Source of the DNA: Alphaproteobacteria bacterium
GTDB taxonomy: Bacteria > Pseudomonadota > Alphaproteobacteria > Reyranellales > Reyranellaceae
Direction of reading: 5' to 3'
Length of the DNA: 64,000 nt
Assembly: GCA_016869975.1 (NCBI GenBank)
Contig: VGCZ01000002.1
Coordinates: forward strand, 62,001-126,000
Shown here: piece after piece, positions 29,231 through 37,342 of the stretch
Position numbering within the stretch: position 1 is the stretch's first letter
How the letters are laid out: each line of letters starts with the position of its first letter
Position numbers and translations under genes: made by a program
Notes under the pieces: model-generated
Told to the model about the DNA's origin: nothing
Database searches by the model: none
The model's input: only the letters and a program-made list of their open reading frames with translations

Positions 29231-29320
29231 TGGCGGACGGGGTGGGATTCGAACCCACGGTGAGCTTGCACCCACGCCGGTTTTCAAGACCGGTGCCTTA
29301 AACCGCTCGGCCACCCGTCC
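29231..29320 (-). tRNA. tRNA-Ser (anticodon UGA)
   Basis: 90 nt including encoded CCA. Read on the minus strand, the acceptor stem GGACGGG (5' end at 29320) pairs with CCCGTCC (29235-29241), discriminator G at 29234 and CCA at 29231-29233. The anticodon loop is CTTGAAA with anticodon TGA, stem ACCGG/CCGGT-like, and the T-loop GGTTCGAATCC is standard. The long variable arm (GTGGGTGCAAGCTCAC) is the class II feature of serine tRNAs. Confidence 0.96.
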
Positions 29321-29405
29321 CCGAGTATCGCGCACCTATCACGACTGGCCGGCAGCCGGCCAGCGCGGCGTTGACGGCGGCACCCGCCGGGCGCCTACTT
29401 CCGCG

Positions 29406-29759
29406 ATGAGCACGACCCACACGCTCGCGCCGGTGAAGGACGCCAGCCACCTCTACGAGGCCGAGCACCGGGCCTATCACCTGCAACGCCCGGGCTTCCG
29501 CATCGCCGAGCTGCGGCTGTCGCCGACGCAGAAGGTGCCGTGGCACTACCACAGCAACATCAGCGACACGTTCTACGTGCTGGAAGGCGAGATGCGGCTC
29601 TTCCTGCAGGATCCCAAGCAGGAGGTGCGGCTGAGGCCGGGCGAGAGCTTTGTCGCCGCCGCCGGCCGACCGCATCTGGTGACTAACGCCGGCCAGACGT
29701 CGCTTACCTTCCTGATCATGCAGGGCGTCGGCGAATACGACTACGTACCGCTCGTATAG
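29406..29759 (+). CDS. cupin-domain protein
   Basis: 117 residues forming one cupin barrel. Motif 1 is WHYHSNISDTFYVLEGEM (two His and one Glu metal ligands) and motif 2 includes PGESFVAAAGRPH with the last His. It should bind one metal ion. Small cupins of this sort can be dioxygenases, isomerases or sensors; nothing in the sequence settles which. It is alone between the tRNA and a small membrane protein gene. Confidence 0.88.
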   Translation: MSTTHTLAPVKDASHLYEAEHRAYHLQRPGFRIAELRLSPTQKVPWHYHSNISDTFYVLEGEMRLFLQDPKQEVRLRPGESFVAAAGRPHLVTNAGQTSLTFLIMQGVGEYDYVPLV

Positions 29760-29853
29760 CCCCGTCAGGCATCTTGCGTAGACCGTCCAATCGCGAGATG
29801 GTGCCGGCCGGGATGGCATTAGGCGGCGCGATAGCGCTGCGTGGAGATACGGT

Positions 29854-30012
29854 GTGCCGGGTTACGCGATTGGTCTTCTGCTTATTCTCATGTTGGGCGT
29901 CACTGTCGCCTGGATATTGTTCCGGGGCGGTGAGCGCCTGTTGAACTGGCCGATCAGGATCCTGTTCGGCTTCCTGTTCGTGGTCGCGGTCGCCCTCATC
30001 CTCGGATTCTAG
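29854..30012 (+). CDS. small two-helix membrane protein (52 residues)
   Basis: Begins with GTG at 29854, with a GGAG ribosome site 7 nt upstream (29843-29846), and ends at TAG 30010-30012. Two hydrophobic segments are clear: about residues 4-22 (YAIGLLLILMLGVTVAWILF) and 35-51 (IRILFGFLFVVAVALILG), joined by a short loop with RGGERLLNWP. No family recognised. It ends 14 bp before the convergent dioxygenase beta-subunit gene. Support is the ribosome site, codon choice and the coherent membrane topology. Confidence 0.7.
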   Translation: MPGYAIGLLLILMLGVTVAWILFRGGERLLNWPIRILFGFLFVVAVALILGF

Positions 30013-30025
30013 CGGGCCGGGCGCC

Positions 30026-30526
30026 TCAGATCAGGAACGCCATGTTCCACTGCGGCGCCTCGGCGGTCACCAGCTCGACCACCTTGCGCGCCATGCGCAG
30101 CTCGCCCTCGACGCGGCGCAGGCGGTGGGTGACGCGACCCGGCCAGACGCGCAACGACGTGCCGGCCTGCACCGCCAGCTCGTAGAGCACGAAGTTCGAA
30201 CCGACCGTATAGACGCCGGCCTCGTGGTCGACGGCGAGGATCTCGATGTTCGACACGACACGCCGCATCGGCGAGGGCGGCGTCTGTGCGTGGCGCAGAC
30301 CGGTCTTGAGCTGACGGATGCGCGTGGCCAGCCGGGCGCGGTTGTCGTTGATGTAGGACAGCCGATCGGCGGGATCGTAGTCGGCGCGCCCGCGCGGCAC
30401 CCAGTACTGCATGTCGTCGGCGACCAGCGCCTCCCACTCGTCGTAGCGCGACTCGTCGGCCAGCCGCGCCTCGAGATATAGGAAATCCTCGATCTCGCGG
30501 CGCAGCTGCTCGGGCAGGGGAGTCAC
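30026..30526 (-). CDS. aromatic ring-hydroxylating dioxygenase, beta subunit
   Basis: 166 residues of the NTF2/SnoaL-like beta-subunit fold. It starts with GTG at 30526, which overlaps the alpha-subunit stop (GTGA), so the pair is translationally coupled. Recognisable pieces are FLYLEARLADESRYDEWEAL near the N-terminus and the central DNRARLATRIRQL. The beta subunit is structural in alpha3beta3 oxygenases. The frame stays open upstream through the alpha gene, but the coupled GTG is the better start. Confidence 0.9.
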   Translation of the reverse strand: MTPLPEQLRREIEDFLYLEARLADESRYDEWEALVADDMQYWVPRGRADYDPADRLSYINDNRARLATRIRQLKTGLRHAQTPPSPMRRVVSNIEILAVDHEAGVYTVGSNFVLYELAVQAGTSLRVWPGRVTHRLRRVEGELRMARKVVELVTAEAPQWNMAFLI

Positions 30527-31803
30527 GCGCGGCTCTCCATGACGTGGCGGTAATGGCGCCAGAAGGAGCGATTTGTGGTCTCGTCGCTGACATGGCCGAC
30601 GCGCGTGCCGTTGGCTTCGTGGCTCTCGCGCGCGCGGCCGCGGCTGAGATCGACCCAGCCCGGGCCGTTGTCGCTTTCGTTGAGCGGCGGCTTCAGGCCC
30701 TGGAAGCCGAGCTGCATGCGCTCGGCGATGATCGCGTCGTCGGGCACGATGAAGCTCGCCGGCCCCAGCCCCGCCTCGGACTGGCGCACCAGGCGGCGGT
30801 TGAGGGCCGGATCGACGCCTTCGAGCTGCAGCGCGGTATGCACGTGCAGCACCGCGCCGACGTCGACGGGATCGACGCGCGCCACATTGCCCTCGCCGAG
30901 GAACAGGTTGGGAAAGATGAAACCGTGCGGCGGACCGTCCCACAGGAGCCGATCGGCGCGTTCCTTGCCGTGCCGCGCCTCCAGCGCCGCGCAGTAGGAC
31001 GCGACCTTGTCGCGACTGGTGCCCAGCCAGGCCAACTCGCGGCGGTAGCTCGGCCTCAGGTCGAGCTCGTTGACGCCCCCGCCATGGTCGATGGCGCGCG
31101 AAACGTTCTTCGATTCACCGCCGATCACCGTCTCGTCGTAGTAGTTGTCGGGCACGGCGCGCAGCATCGAGGCGTGCACGAAATCAAGGTGGTAGCCGTC
31201 GCTGTCGCTCTCCGGCCACATCTTCCAGTTCGACTCGACGCGATGGCCGATCCAGCCAGCGCCGAAATGGATCCTGCCTGATGGCGACAGATCGCACAGC
31301 CGGTCGATCAGCGCGCGGCCGCCGGCGCCCAGGTGATCGGCAAGCGGCCCGGCGTCGCCCGACATGTTGGCGAAGATGAAGCCACGATGGCTGTCGACCT
31401 GGCCGGCGCGGTCGAGCGGCATGTCGCCACGCGCGGGGTCGAATCCGGCCTTGTGCGACACCGCGCGCAGCGAGCCATCGAGGCCGAAGGTCCAGCCATG
31501 ATAGATGCACTGGAATCGGCTGTCGTGACCACGCTCCTTCCAGCACAGCCGGTTGCCGCGATGGGCGCACCGATTGGCCAGCACGCGGATCGCGCCGTCG
31601 CGATCGCGCACCATGATCACCGATTCGAGGCCGATCGAGCGCGTCACCCAATCGCCCGGCGCGGCGATCTCCGATTCGTGGCCAAGAAAGACCCAGCCGC
31701 GGCGGAAGATGCGATCCATCTCCTCGGCGAAGATCGTCGGATCGGTGTAGAGGCTACCGTGCACCCGATCGTCGCGCACCAGGGTGGCGTATTGGCCCGC
31801 CAT
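30523..31803 (-). CDS. aromatic ring-hydroxylating dioxygenase, alpha subunit (Rieske)
   Basis: 426 residues from the ATG at 31803, which has a GGGAGGA ribosome site. Rieske ligands C79, H81 (CAHRGNRLC) and C99, H102 (CIYHGW); mononuclear iron site in ESDSDGYHLDFVH. With its beta subunit it forms a two-component terminal oxygenase of the benzoate/biphenyl/3-phenylpropionate class. No ferredoxin or reductase gene is nearby, so electrons must come from a partner encoded elsewhere. Substrate unknown. Confidence 0.92.
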   Translation of the reverse strand: MAGQYATLVRDDRVHGSLYTDPTIFAEEMDRIFRRGWVFLGHESEIAAPGDWVTRSIGLESVIMVRDRDGAIRVLANRCAHRGNRLCWKERGHDSRFQCIYHGWTFGLDGSLRAVSHKAGFDPARGDMPLDRAGQVDSHRGFIFANMSGDAGPLADHLGAGGRALIDRLCDLSPSGRIHFGAGWIGHRVESNWKMWPESDSDGYHLDFVHASMLRAVPDNYYDETVIGGESKNVSRAIDHGGGVNELDLRPSYRRELAWLGTSRDKVASYCAALEARHGKERADRLLWDGPPHGFIFPNLFLGEGNVARVDPVDVGAVLHVHTALQLEGVDPALNRRLVRQSEAGLGPASFIVPDDAIIAERMQLGFQGLKPPLNESDNGPGWVDLSRGRARESHEANGTRVGHVSDETTNRSFWRHYRHVMESRA

Positions 31804-31902
31804 GCTTGTCCTCCCGCGTCCTTGGCCGGCATTCAATCGCGCGGGCGGCCGCATGACAAACCGTTTCCGACGCGAGCCGTCGCCTGCGATGCTGCCGCCG
31901 CC

Positions 31903-32895
31903 ATGGCCGACGATCAACGTGAGCGACTCGCCGCCCGCTATCGCCGCTTCGCAGAGGACGAGGCGCGCGGCCGCTCGCCGAGCTACGAAGCCATCACCAC
32001 GGCGATCGCCGACGATCGCGCGACGCTCGATTTCCTGCTGGGTTTGCCTGACGACAAGCGGCAGCCCAACCTGCTGCTGGCGGCGTTGCGCCACCTTTTC
32101 GGGGCGCAACCGGACTGGCCCGCGTTCCGCACCACGTTGCACGACAACGTCGACGCCATCCGCACACTGATGTTGGCGCGCTCGACGCAGACCAACGAGC
32201 CGGCGCGCTGCGGGGTGCTGCTGCCGGTGCTTGCGCGCCTGCCGCAACCGATCGCGCTGATCGAGGTCGGCGCCTCTGCCGGGCTATGCCTGCTGCCCGA
32301 CTTTTACGGCTACGACTATGGACGCCGCGGGTTCGCACCTCGACCGCTGTCGATCGAGGCGCCGATATTCCCCTGCGCCGCGAGCGCCGACACGCCGCTT
32401 CCCGAGGCCTTGCCGTTCATCGTCTGGCGCGCCGGTCTCGACCTCGATCCGATCGACGCCTCCAATCGCGCGCAAGCGGCCTGGCTCGAGACGCTGGTCT
32501 GGCCCGAGCAGACCGAGCGTGCCATCAGGCTGCGCGACGCGCTCAAGATCGCCGCGCTTCAGAAGCCGCGGATCGACCGGGGCGACCTGCTGGGCGACGA
32601 CCTCGCGCGGCTATGCGCGCTTGCGCCCAAGAGCGCGACCCTGGTGGTCTTCCACACGGCCGTGCTGGGCTACGTCGCCGATCGCGCGGAGCGCCAGCGT
32701 TTTGCCGCGTCGGTACGCCAGCTCTGCCCGGTCTGGATATCGAACGAATCGCCGCGCGTTTTCCCCGAGCATGCCGCCGGCGCCGGCGCGCCGCCGAAGC
32801 CGGGCGATTTCCTGATGGCCGTCAACGGCTCGGCGGTCGCCTGGACCGATCCGCACGGCGCATCGATCGAATGGATCGCCGACCCTGTCCTCTGA
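31903..32895 (+). CDS. DUF2332 family protein
   Basis: 330 residues from the ATG at 31903, 100 bp away from the divergent dioxygenase alpha gene; the upstream open frame is antisense to that gene. The sequence shows the DUF2332 pattern: an N-terminal helical part with SPSYEAITTAIADD, then IEVGASAGLCLLPDFYGYDY, which looks like a SAM-methyltransferase-type glycine motif, and a C-terminal WISNE segment. Function of the family is unknown. The acetamidase gene follows after 26 bp. Confidence 0.85.
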   Translation: MADDQRERLAARYRRFAEDEARGRSPSYEAITTAIADDRATLDFLLGLPDDKRQPNLLLAALRHLFGAQPDWPAFRTTLHDNVDAIRTLMLARSTQTNEPARCGVLLPVLARLPQPIALIEVGASAGLCLLPDFYGYDYGRRGFAPRPLSIEAPIFPCAASADTPLPEALPFIVWRAGLDLDPIDASNRAQAAWLETLVWPEQTERAIRLRDALKIAALQKPRIDRGDLLGDDLARLCALAPKSATLVVFHTAVLGYVADRAERQRFAASVRQLCPVWISNESPRVFPEHAAGAGAPPKPGDFLMAVNGSAVAWTDPHGASIEWIADPVL

Positions 32896-32921
32896 TAGCC
32901 TCGCTGGCAGGGGAGGTCTCC

Positions 32922-33821
32922 ATGCCACGCCACGCCTATCTCTTCAGCATCAATCCCAACACGCCGCCGGTGATGAAGGTGCAACCCGACGAGGAGTTCC
33001 GCATCGAGGTGCTGGGCTCCCTGGCAGAGATCGAGGACGTACGCACCGTGCCGGTGCCGTTCACGCCGGAGTGCGAGGGCCACCCGCTGACGCCCATCGC
33101 CGGGCCGATCGTCGTGCACGGCGCCGAACCGGGCGACGCGGTGGCGATCGACCTCTTGGAGATCACGCCCGGCCCCGACGGGGTCACCGCGATCCTCAAG
33201 CAATTTGGCGTGCTGAAGGAGGAGTTCGCCGATCCCAAGGCGCTCGCCTGTCCGATTCGCGATGGCAAGGTGTGGTTCGCCGATCGCATCCCGATCCCGC
33301 TCTATCCCAATCTCGGCACGATCTCGACCATGCCGCCCGACGGCTACAAGCCGAGCTACGCCGGCCCGTATGGCGGCGACTTCGACCAGCGCGACGTCGG
33401 CGTCGGTTCGCGCGTGCACCTGCCGGTGATCCATCCCGGCGCCCAGGTGTTCTTCGCCGATCCGCACGCCGTGATCAGCGACGGCATCATCTCGGGGACC
33501 GGCGTCGAATGCGGCGCCACGGTGCGCGCCCGCATCGGGCTCAACAAGAACGTGGCGCTCGACCGGCCGATCATCGAGCAGAAAGACACGATCCAGGTCC
33601 TCGGTTGGGGGCCGACTGTCGAGGCCGCGACCGAGGACGCCTCGCGCGGCGCGGTCGACTTCGTCGCGTCGCGCACGCCACTGTCGCGCGAGGAGGCCTA
33701 CATGCTGCTGGGAATCACCGGCGAGCTACGCGTCGGTACCTCGCCACGTCCGGTGATGTGCGCCCGCCTGATGATCCCGCGCGCGGTGCTGGAGGCGGCC
33801 GGGATGACGAAGGTGATCTGA
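32922..33821 (+). CDS. acetamidase/formamidase family protein
   Basis: 299 residues from the ATG at 32922 with a GGGGAGG ribosome site 5 nt upstream. The FmdA/AmdA fold is indicated by NPNTPPVMKVQPDEEF near the start, GPIVVHGAEPGDAVAIDLLE, and the central PYGGDFDQRDVGVGSRVHLP. The enzymes hydrolyse short amides to ammonia and acid. Probably co-transcribed with the DUF2332 gene. It is the last housekeeping-like gene before the accessory island. Confidence 0.9.
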   Translation: MPRHAYLFSINPNTPPVMKVQPDEEFRIEVLGSLAEIEDVRTVPVPFTPECEGHPLTPIAGPIVVHGAEPGDAVAIDLLEITPGPDGVTAILKQFGVLKEEFADPKALACPIRDGKVWFADRIPIPLYPNLGTISTMPPDGYKPSYAGPYGGDFDQRDVGVGSRVHLPVIHPGAQVFFADPHAVISDGIISGTGVECGATVRARIGLNKNVALDRPIIEQKDTIQVLGWGPTVEAATEDASRGAVDFVASRTPLSREEAYMLLGITGELRVGTSPRPVMCARLMIPRAVLEAAGMTKVI

Positions 33822-33889
33822 GCCCCCATTTCCTGGATGAACCATGGAACTGGACGGCGTCCAATCAGTGTGAGCCATAGGACGCAACG

Positions 33890-34535
33890 TCTTGTCTCAT
33901 TGGATCTGGGTCGCAGATGGTGCAGCCAGCGGGTGAAGCCAATCCAATGCCCTGCGCCTTGATTTCGACCGCCGCCTCGAGCTGGAGTTCCACGGTCCAA
34001 GCGTCACTTCCGATGCCGGCCTGCTGGCCCATCGCGAACTCGATGACGCGCTCGGCTTGATGGCTGTCGCCCGCCAGCACCTGGTTGATAGTCGCACAGG
34101 TCGGGGAACGGTCGCCATGATCTGGTGGGCATGCTGCGCCAATTGGTGTTCGGCGGGCTTGCCGGATACGAGGATGTGAACAACGCCGACCGTTTGGGAC
34201 TTGATCCCGCAATGTGATGGATCGTCGGCGGCAAGCTGGACGACGCCGCGCCGTGTCGTGGCCAAGGTCGAATGGCGCCCCGGCGAGCTTTGTCCCCGCG
34301 TTGGCTTCATCGTCATCAACCTGTCGCGACCGGCCGAGCGGGTCGTCGCCTTCTAAAACAGGCGCGGAACCTGCGAGCAATGGATCAAGAAAGGCAAGAA
34401 CGCGGTTAAGTGGATGCGCCTGTCGTGCTGCTCGTTCGCCGCCAACGCGGTACGTCTTCAGTTGCACGCGTTGGCCTGCAATCTCACTAACTTCACGCGC
34501 ACCTTGGCCTTGCCCGAGGCGGTCGCTGAGGCATC
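33890..34535 (+). pseudogene. decayed IS1380-type transposase
   Basis: Fragments of one transposase are readable in shifting frames. An N-terminal piece (FDRRLELEFHGPSVTSDAGL, then LLAHRELDDALGL) runs to a frameshift at about 34103-34106; the next piece (RHDLVGMLRQLVFGGLAGYE) ends in a TGA at 34215-34217, where related proteins have Arg. After a large internal deletion (about 34235-34250) the C-terminal piece follows (VVAKVEWRPGELCPRVGFIV) with a TAA at 34354-34356, then WIKKGKNAVKWMRLSCCSFA to about 34520. Full elements are roughly 1.7 kb, so most of the middle is gone. Bases 34536-34744 after it hold nothing I recognise. Confidence 0.85.
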
Positions 34536-34744
34536 AGCGACCAGCCGCGATATCTCCTACATCGTCAAAACCAATGACAGCTTTTCGACAGATGAATAGT
34601 GAATGCCAATGAGGGCCGAACTCAACCAACGTTTGGCAGTCGCGATCCTATCTGGGGTGTCCCTCGTCAAGGCTGTCTTGGCATCCTCGACAGTTGAGTT
34701 GCGTGCTTGTAGGCTCAAACGGTTTCGCGCGTGGGAGTTGGACC

Positions 34745-35137
34745 ATGGCCGTTCGACAAAAGACCTCAGCGCCTCTTTGGGAGAGGATTGCGATCTTCGC
34801 ATTCGGTGTTGTGTTTGTGTCGCTGTTGATTGGCATTGCGGTCGCATTGCCCAATCCAACGAGTGCCCAGTACACGACGTTCCGTATCGCCTTGGCGCTC
34901 GCGGCTGCGGGCGTTGCCGCTCTGATTCCAGGGTTCATCGAGGTGAAGGCGGGTGGAACCAAGACACTGATTCGCGCCGGCGGTGCCGCCGCAGTGTTTG
35001 TCATAGTGTATTTCTTCAGCCCTGCCGCGCTGGAACAATCTGGTTTGGTGACGGCATGCGGCGGCGTGGCGGCTGGCCGCGATATCAGAGGCTCAACTGT
35101 TATCGTCACCAACGCCGGAACGGTTGATTGCAAGTGA
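34745..35137 (+). CDS. three-helix membrane protein with C-terminal GRDIR motif
   Basis: 130 residues from the ATG at 34745 (GGGAG ribosome site 7 nt upstream); an earlier TTG in frame is less likely. Three hydrophobic segments at about 14-35, 45-65 and 75-93 are followed by a ~37-residue tail holding GRDIRGSTVIVTN (111-123), bracketed by C105 and C129. The same motif occurs in the exported TPR protein that follows, whose GTG start overlaps this stop (GTGA). Base composition is lower in G+C than the surroundings. No family recognised; the shared motif and coupling suggest a two-protein unit at the membrane. Confidence 0.8.
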   Translation: MAVRQKTSAPLWERIAIFAFGVVFVSLLIGIAVALPNPTSAQYTTFRIALALAAAGVAALIPGFIEVKAGGTKTLIRAGGAAAVFVIVYFFSPAALEQSGLVTACGGVAAGRDIRGSTVIVTNAGTVDCK

Positions 35138-37290
35138 GATCGCTTGCAGCGTTGCTGCTCGCCTGTGTGCTGCTGGCGTTAGTGCCAGCAGCGCGGCAGG
35201 CGGCGTATGCACAGACAGTGAAGGCCAACCCGTGCAGTGTGTCGGCCGGTCGCGACATTCGCGACAGCGCTGTTACCGTGATCTGTGGCTACACGCCGGA
35301 GCAGGTCAGGGAGTTGATTCAGGCGGCAGGCCTGGACGCCGAGGCAGCGAAGACAAGGGTCAAGGCGCTGAGCGAGAAGTTGCGGGTGTCGGCAGAGGCC
35401 TTGGTGCAGTTCTTCCGCATCCTGGGCGAGAATCGGGTTGAAGACGAGGAACTGCCGTCCAAGTTGCTGGAGATCGCGAAGCTTTACCGCGAGGCGCTGG
35501 ACCGGCTGGCGGTGCTGCGGGGCAAAGACCCGCGCACGGCTGCGCTGGTCGATGAAGCGCGGCGCGTGTTTGAGGCTGGCGACTATGCCAAGGCCAACGA
35601 ACTGCTGGCGAAGGCCGAGACGATCCACAAGGAGGCGAGGAGGCAGGCCGCATTGCTGCGCAAGGAGGCTGCGGAGGCGGAGCGTCGGGAGGCAATGGCG
35701 GAAGTGGGGATGCGCGAGGAGCGGGGACGCATCAGCCTGGCGCGTTTGGCCTATTTGGAGGCGGCGGACCACTTCCGTGTGGCGCTGGATCTGACGCCGG
35801 AGGATGAGCAGTCGCGACGCTCGGCGCTGCGCTGGGCGATGGCGAGCGCCCTCTACCGGCAAGGCGACGAGAAAGGGGACAACGAGGCGCTGCGATCGAG
35901 CGTCGCTGCCTTTCGTGCGGCGCTGGCGGAGCGCACCCGCGAGCGCGTGCCGCTGGACTGGGCGATGACGCAGAACAACCTCGGCGGCGCGCTGGCGGCG
36001 CTTGGACAGCGGGAGAGCGGGACGGGGCGGTTGGAGGAGGCGGTGGTGGCCTTTCGCGCGGCGCTGGAGGAGTACACCCGCGAGCGCGTGCCGCTGGACT
36101 GGGCAGCGACGCAGAACAACCTCGGCACCGCGCTGGCGGCGCTGGGAGAGCGAGAGAGCGGGACCGGGCGGCTGGAGGAGGCGGTGGTGGCCTATCGCGC
36201 GGCGCTGGCGGAGTACACCCGCGCGCGCGTGCCGCTGCACTGGGCGACGACGCAGAACAACCTCGGCGCCGCGCTGGCGGCGCTGGGAGAGCGGGAGAGC
36301 GGGACGGCGCGGCTGGAGGAGGCGGTGGTGGCCTATCGCGCGGCGCTGGAGGAGCACACCCGCGAGCGCGTGCCGATGAACTGGGCGATGACGCAGAACA
36401 ACCTCGGCGCCGCGCTGGCGGCGCTGGGAGAGCGGGAGAGCGGGACGGTACGGCTCGAGGAGGCGGTGGTGGCCTACCGCGCGGCGCTGGCGGAGCGCAC
36501 CCGCGAGCGCGTGCCGCTGGACTGGGCGATGACGCAGAACAACCTCGGCGCCGCGCTGGCGGCGCTGGGATACCGGGAGAGCGGGACGGCGCGGCTGGAG
36601 GAGGCGGTGGTGGCCTTCCGCGCGGCGCTGGCGGAGCGCACCCGCGAGCGCGTGCCGCTGGACTGGGCGATGACGCAGAACAACCTCGGCAACGCGCTGA
36701 TAGCGCTGGGACGGCGGGAGAGCGGGACGGCGCGGCTGGAGGAGGCGGTGGTGGCCTTTCGTGCGGCGCTGGAGGAGCGCACCCGCGAGCGCGTGCCGCT
36801 GGGCTGGGCAGCGACGCAGAACAACCTCGGCAACGCGCTGATGGCGCTGGGACGGCGGGAGAGCGGGACGGCGCGGCTGGAGGAGGCGGTGGTGGCCTAC
36901 CGCGCGGCGCTGGCGGAGCACACCCGCGCGCGCGTGCCGCTGGACTGGGCGACGACGCAGAACAACCTCGGCAACGCGCTGGCGACGCTGGGAGAGCGAG
37001 AGAGCGGGACCGGGCGGCTGGAGGAGGCGGTGGTGGCCTATCGCGCGGCGCTCAGGGAGCGCACCCGCGCGCGCGTGCCGCTGCTGTGGGCGAAGACACA
37101 GACCGATTTAGGCCTCGCCTTACATATGATCGGCGACCGGTACGATGACCCGGAGCTGCTAGGGCAGGCTCTGGCAGCTCTGCGTGCCGCGTTGGAAGAA
37201 TATACGCAGGAGCGCTTTCCGCACGAACGAGCGAGCATACTGGGAAGCGTTCGCCAACTGGAAGAGTTGATGCGCAAGTATCGACGCTGA
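35134..37290 (+). CDS. exported TPR protein with near-identical tandem repeats
   Basis: 718 residues from the GTG at 35134, which overlaps the upstream stop; a TTG six bases earlier is possible. Residues 1-26 are a signal peptide (hydrophobic core, AYA before the likely cut). Then comes the motif GRDIRDSAVTV (39-49) bracketed by C34 and C51, followed by TPEQVRELIQAAG. A charged helical region spans about 75-255. From residue 259 come eight 47-residue TPR-type repeats (consensus core WAMTQNNLGxALAALG) plus one or two degraded ones. TPR arrays bind other proteins; this repeat type is widespread in alphaproteobacteria but its role is not established. Probable periplasmic location. Confidence 0.88.
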   Translation: MRSLAALLLACVLLALVPAARQAAYAQTVKANPCSVSAGRDIRDSAVTVICGYTPEQVRELIQAAGLDAEAAKTRVKALSEKLRVSAEALVQFFRILGENRVEDEELPSKLLEIAKLYREALDRLAVLRGKDPRTAALVDEARRVFEAGDYAKANELLAKAETIHKEARRQAALLRKEAAEAERREAMAEVGMREERGRISLARLAYLEAADHFRVALDLTPEDEQSRRSALRWAMASALYRQGDEKGDNEALRSSVAAFRAALAERTRERVPLDWAMTQNNLGGALAALGQRESGTGRLEEAVVAFRAALEEYTRERVPLDWAATQNNLGTALAALGERESGTGRLEEAVVAYRAALAEYTRARVPLHWATTQNNLGAALAALGERESGTARLEEAVVAYRAALEEHTRERVPMNWAMTQNNLGAALAALGERESGTVRLEEAVVAYRAALAERTRERVPLDWAMTQNNLGAALAALGYRESGTARLEEAVVAFRAALAERTRERVPLDWAMTQNNLGNALIALGRRESGTARLEEAVVAFRAALEERTRERVPLGWAATQNNLGNALMALGRRESGTARLEEAVVAYRAALAEHTRARVPLDWATTQNNLGNALATLGERESGTGRLEEAVVAYRAALRERTRARVPLLWAKTQTDLGLALHMIGDRYDDPELLGQALAALRAALEEYTQERFPHERASILGSVRQLEELMRKYRR
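35908..37035 (+). repeat. eight tandem 141-bp repeats inside the TPR gene
   Basis: Units start at 35908, 36049, 36190, 36331, 36472, 36613, 36754 and 36895; the marker CAGAACAACCTCGG recurs every 141 bp from 35971 to 36958. A ninth, diverged unit covers 37036-37176. The units are near-identical at DNA level, including silent positions, which points to recent duplication or gene conversion. Confidence 0.95.
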
Positions 37291-37342
37291 AGTTCGTGCT
37301 TGGCACGGTGTAGCGAAGGAAATCAATGCGCCCCTCAGCCGA

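Noticed and set aside
29231-29320. tRNA-Ser as the attachment site of the island
   Set aside because: The island starts 4.5 kb away, with intact ordinary genes in between, and I found no repeat of the tRNA end near the integrase remnant.
35179-36921. A 580-codon minus-strand frame inside the TPR gene
   Set aside because: It is the antisense of a repetitive sequence and has no signal or ribosome site; the plus-strand frame has TPR motifs and coupling.
35908-37035. A CRISPR-like array
   Set aside because: The 141-bp units are contiguous coding repeats with no unique spacers and stay in one reading frame.
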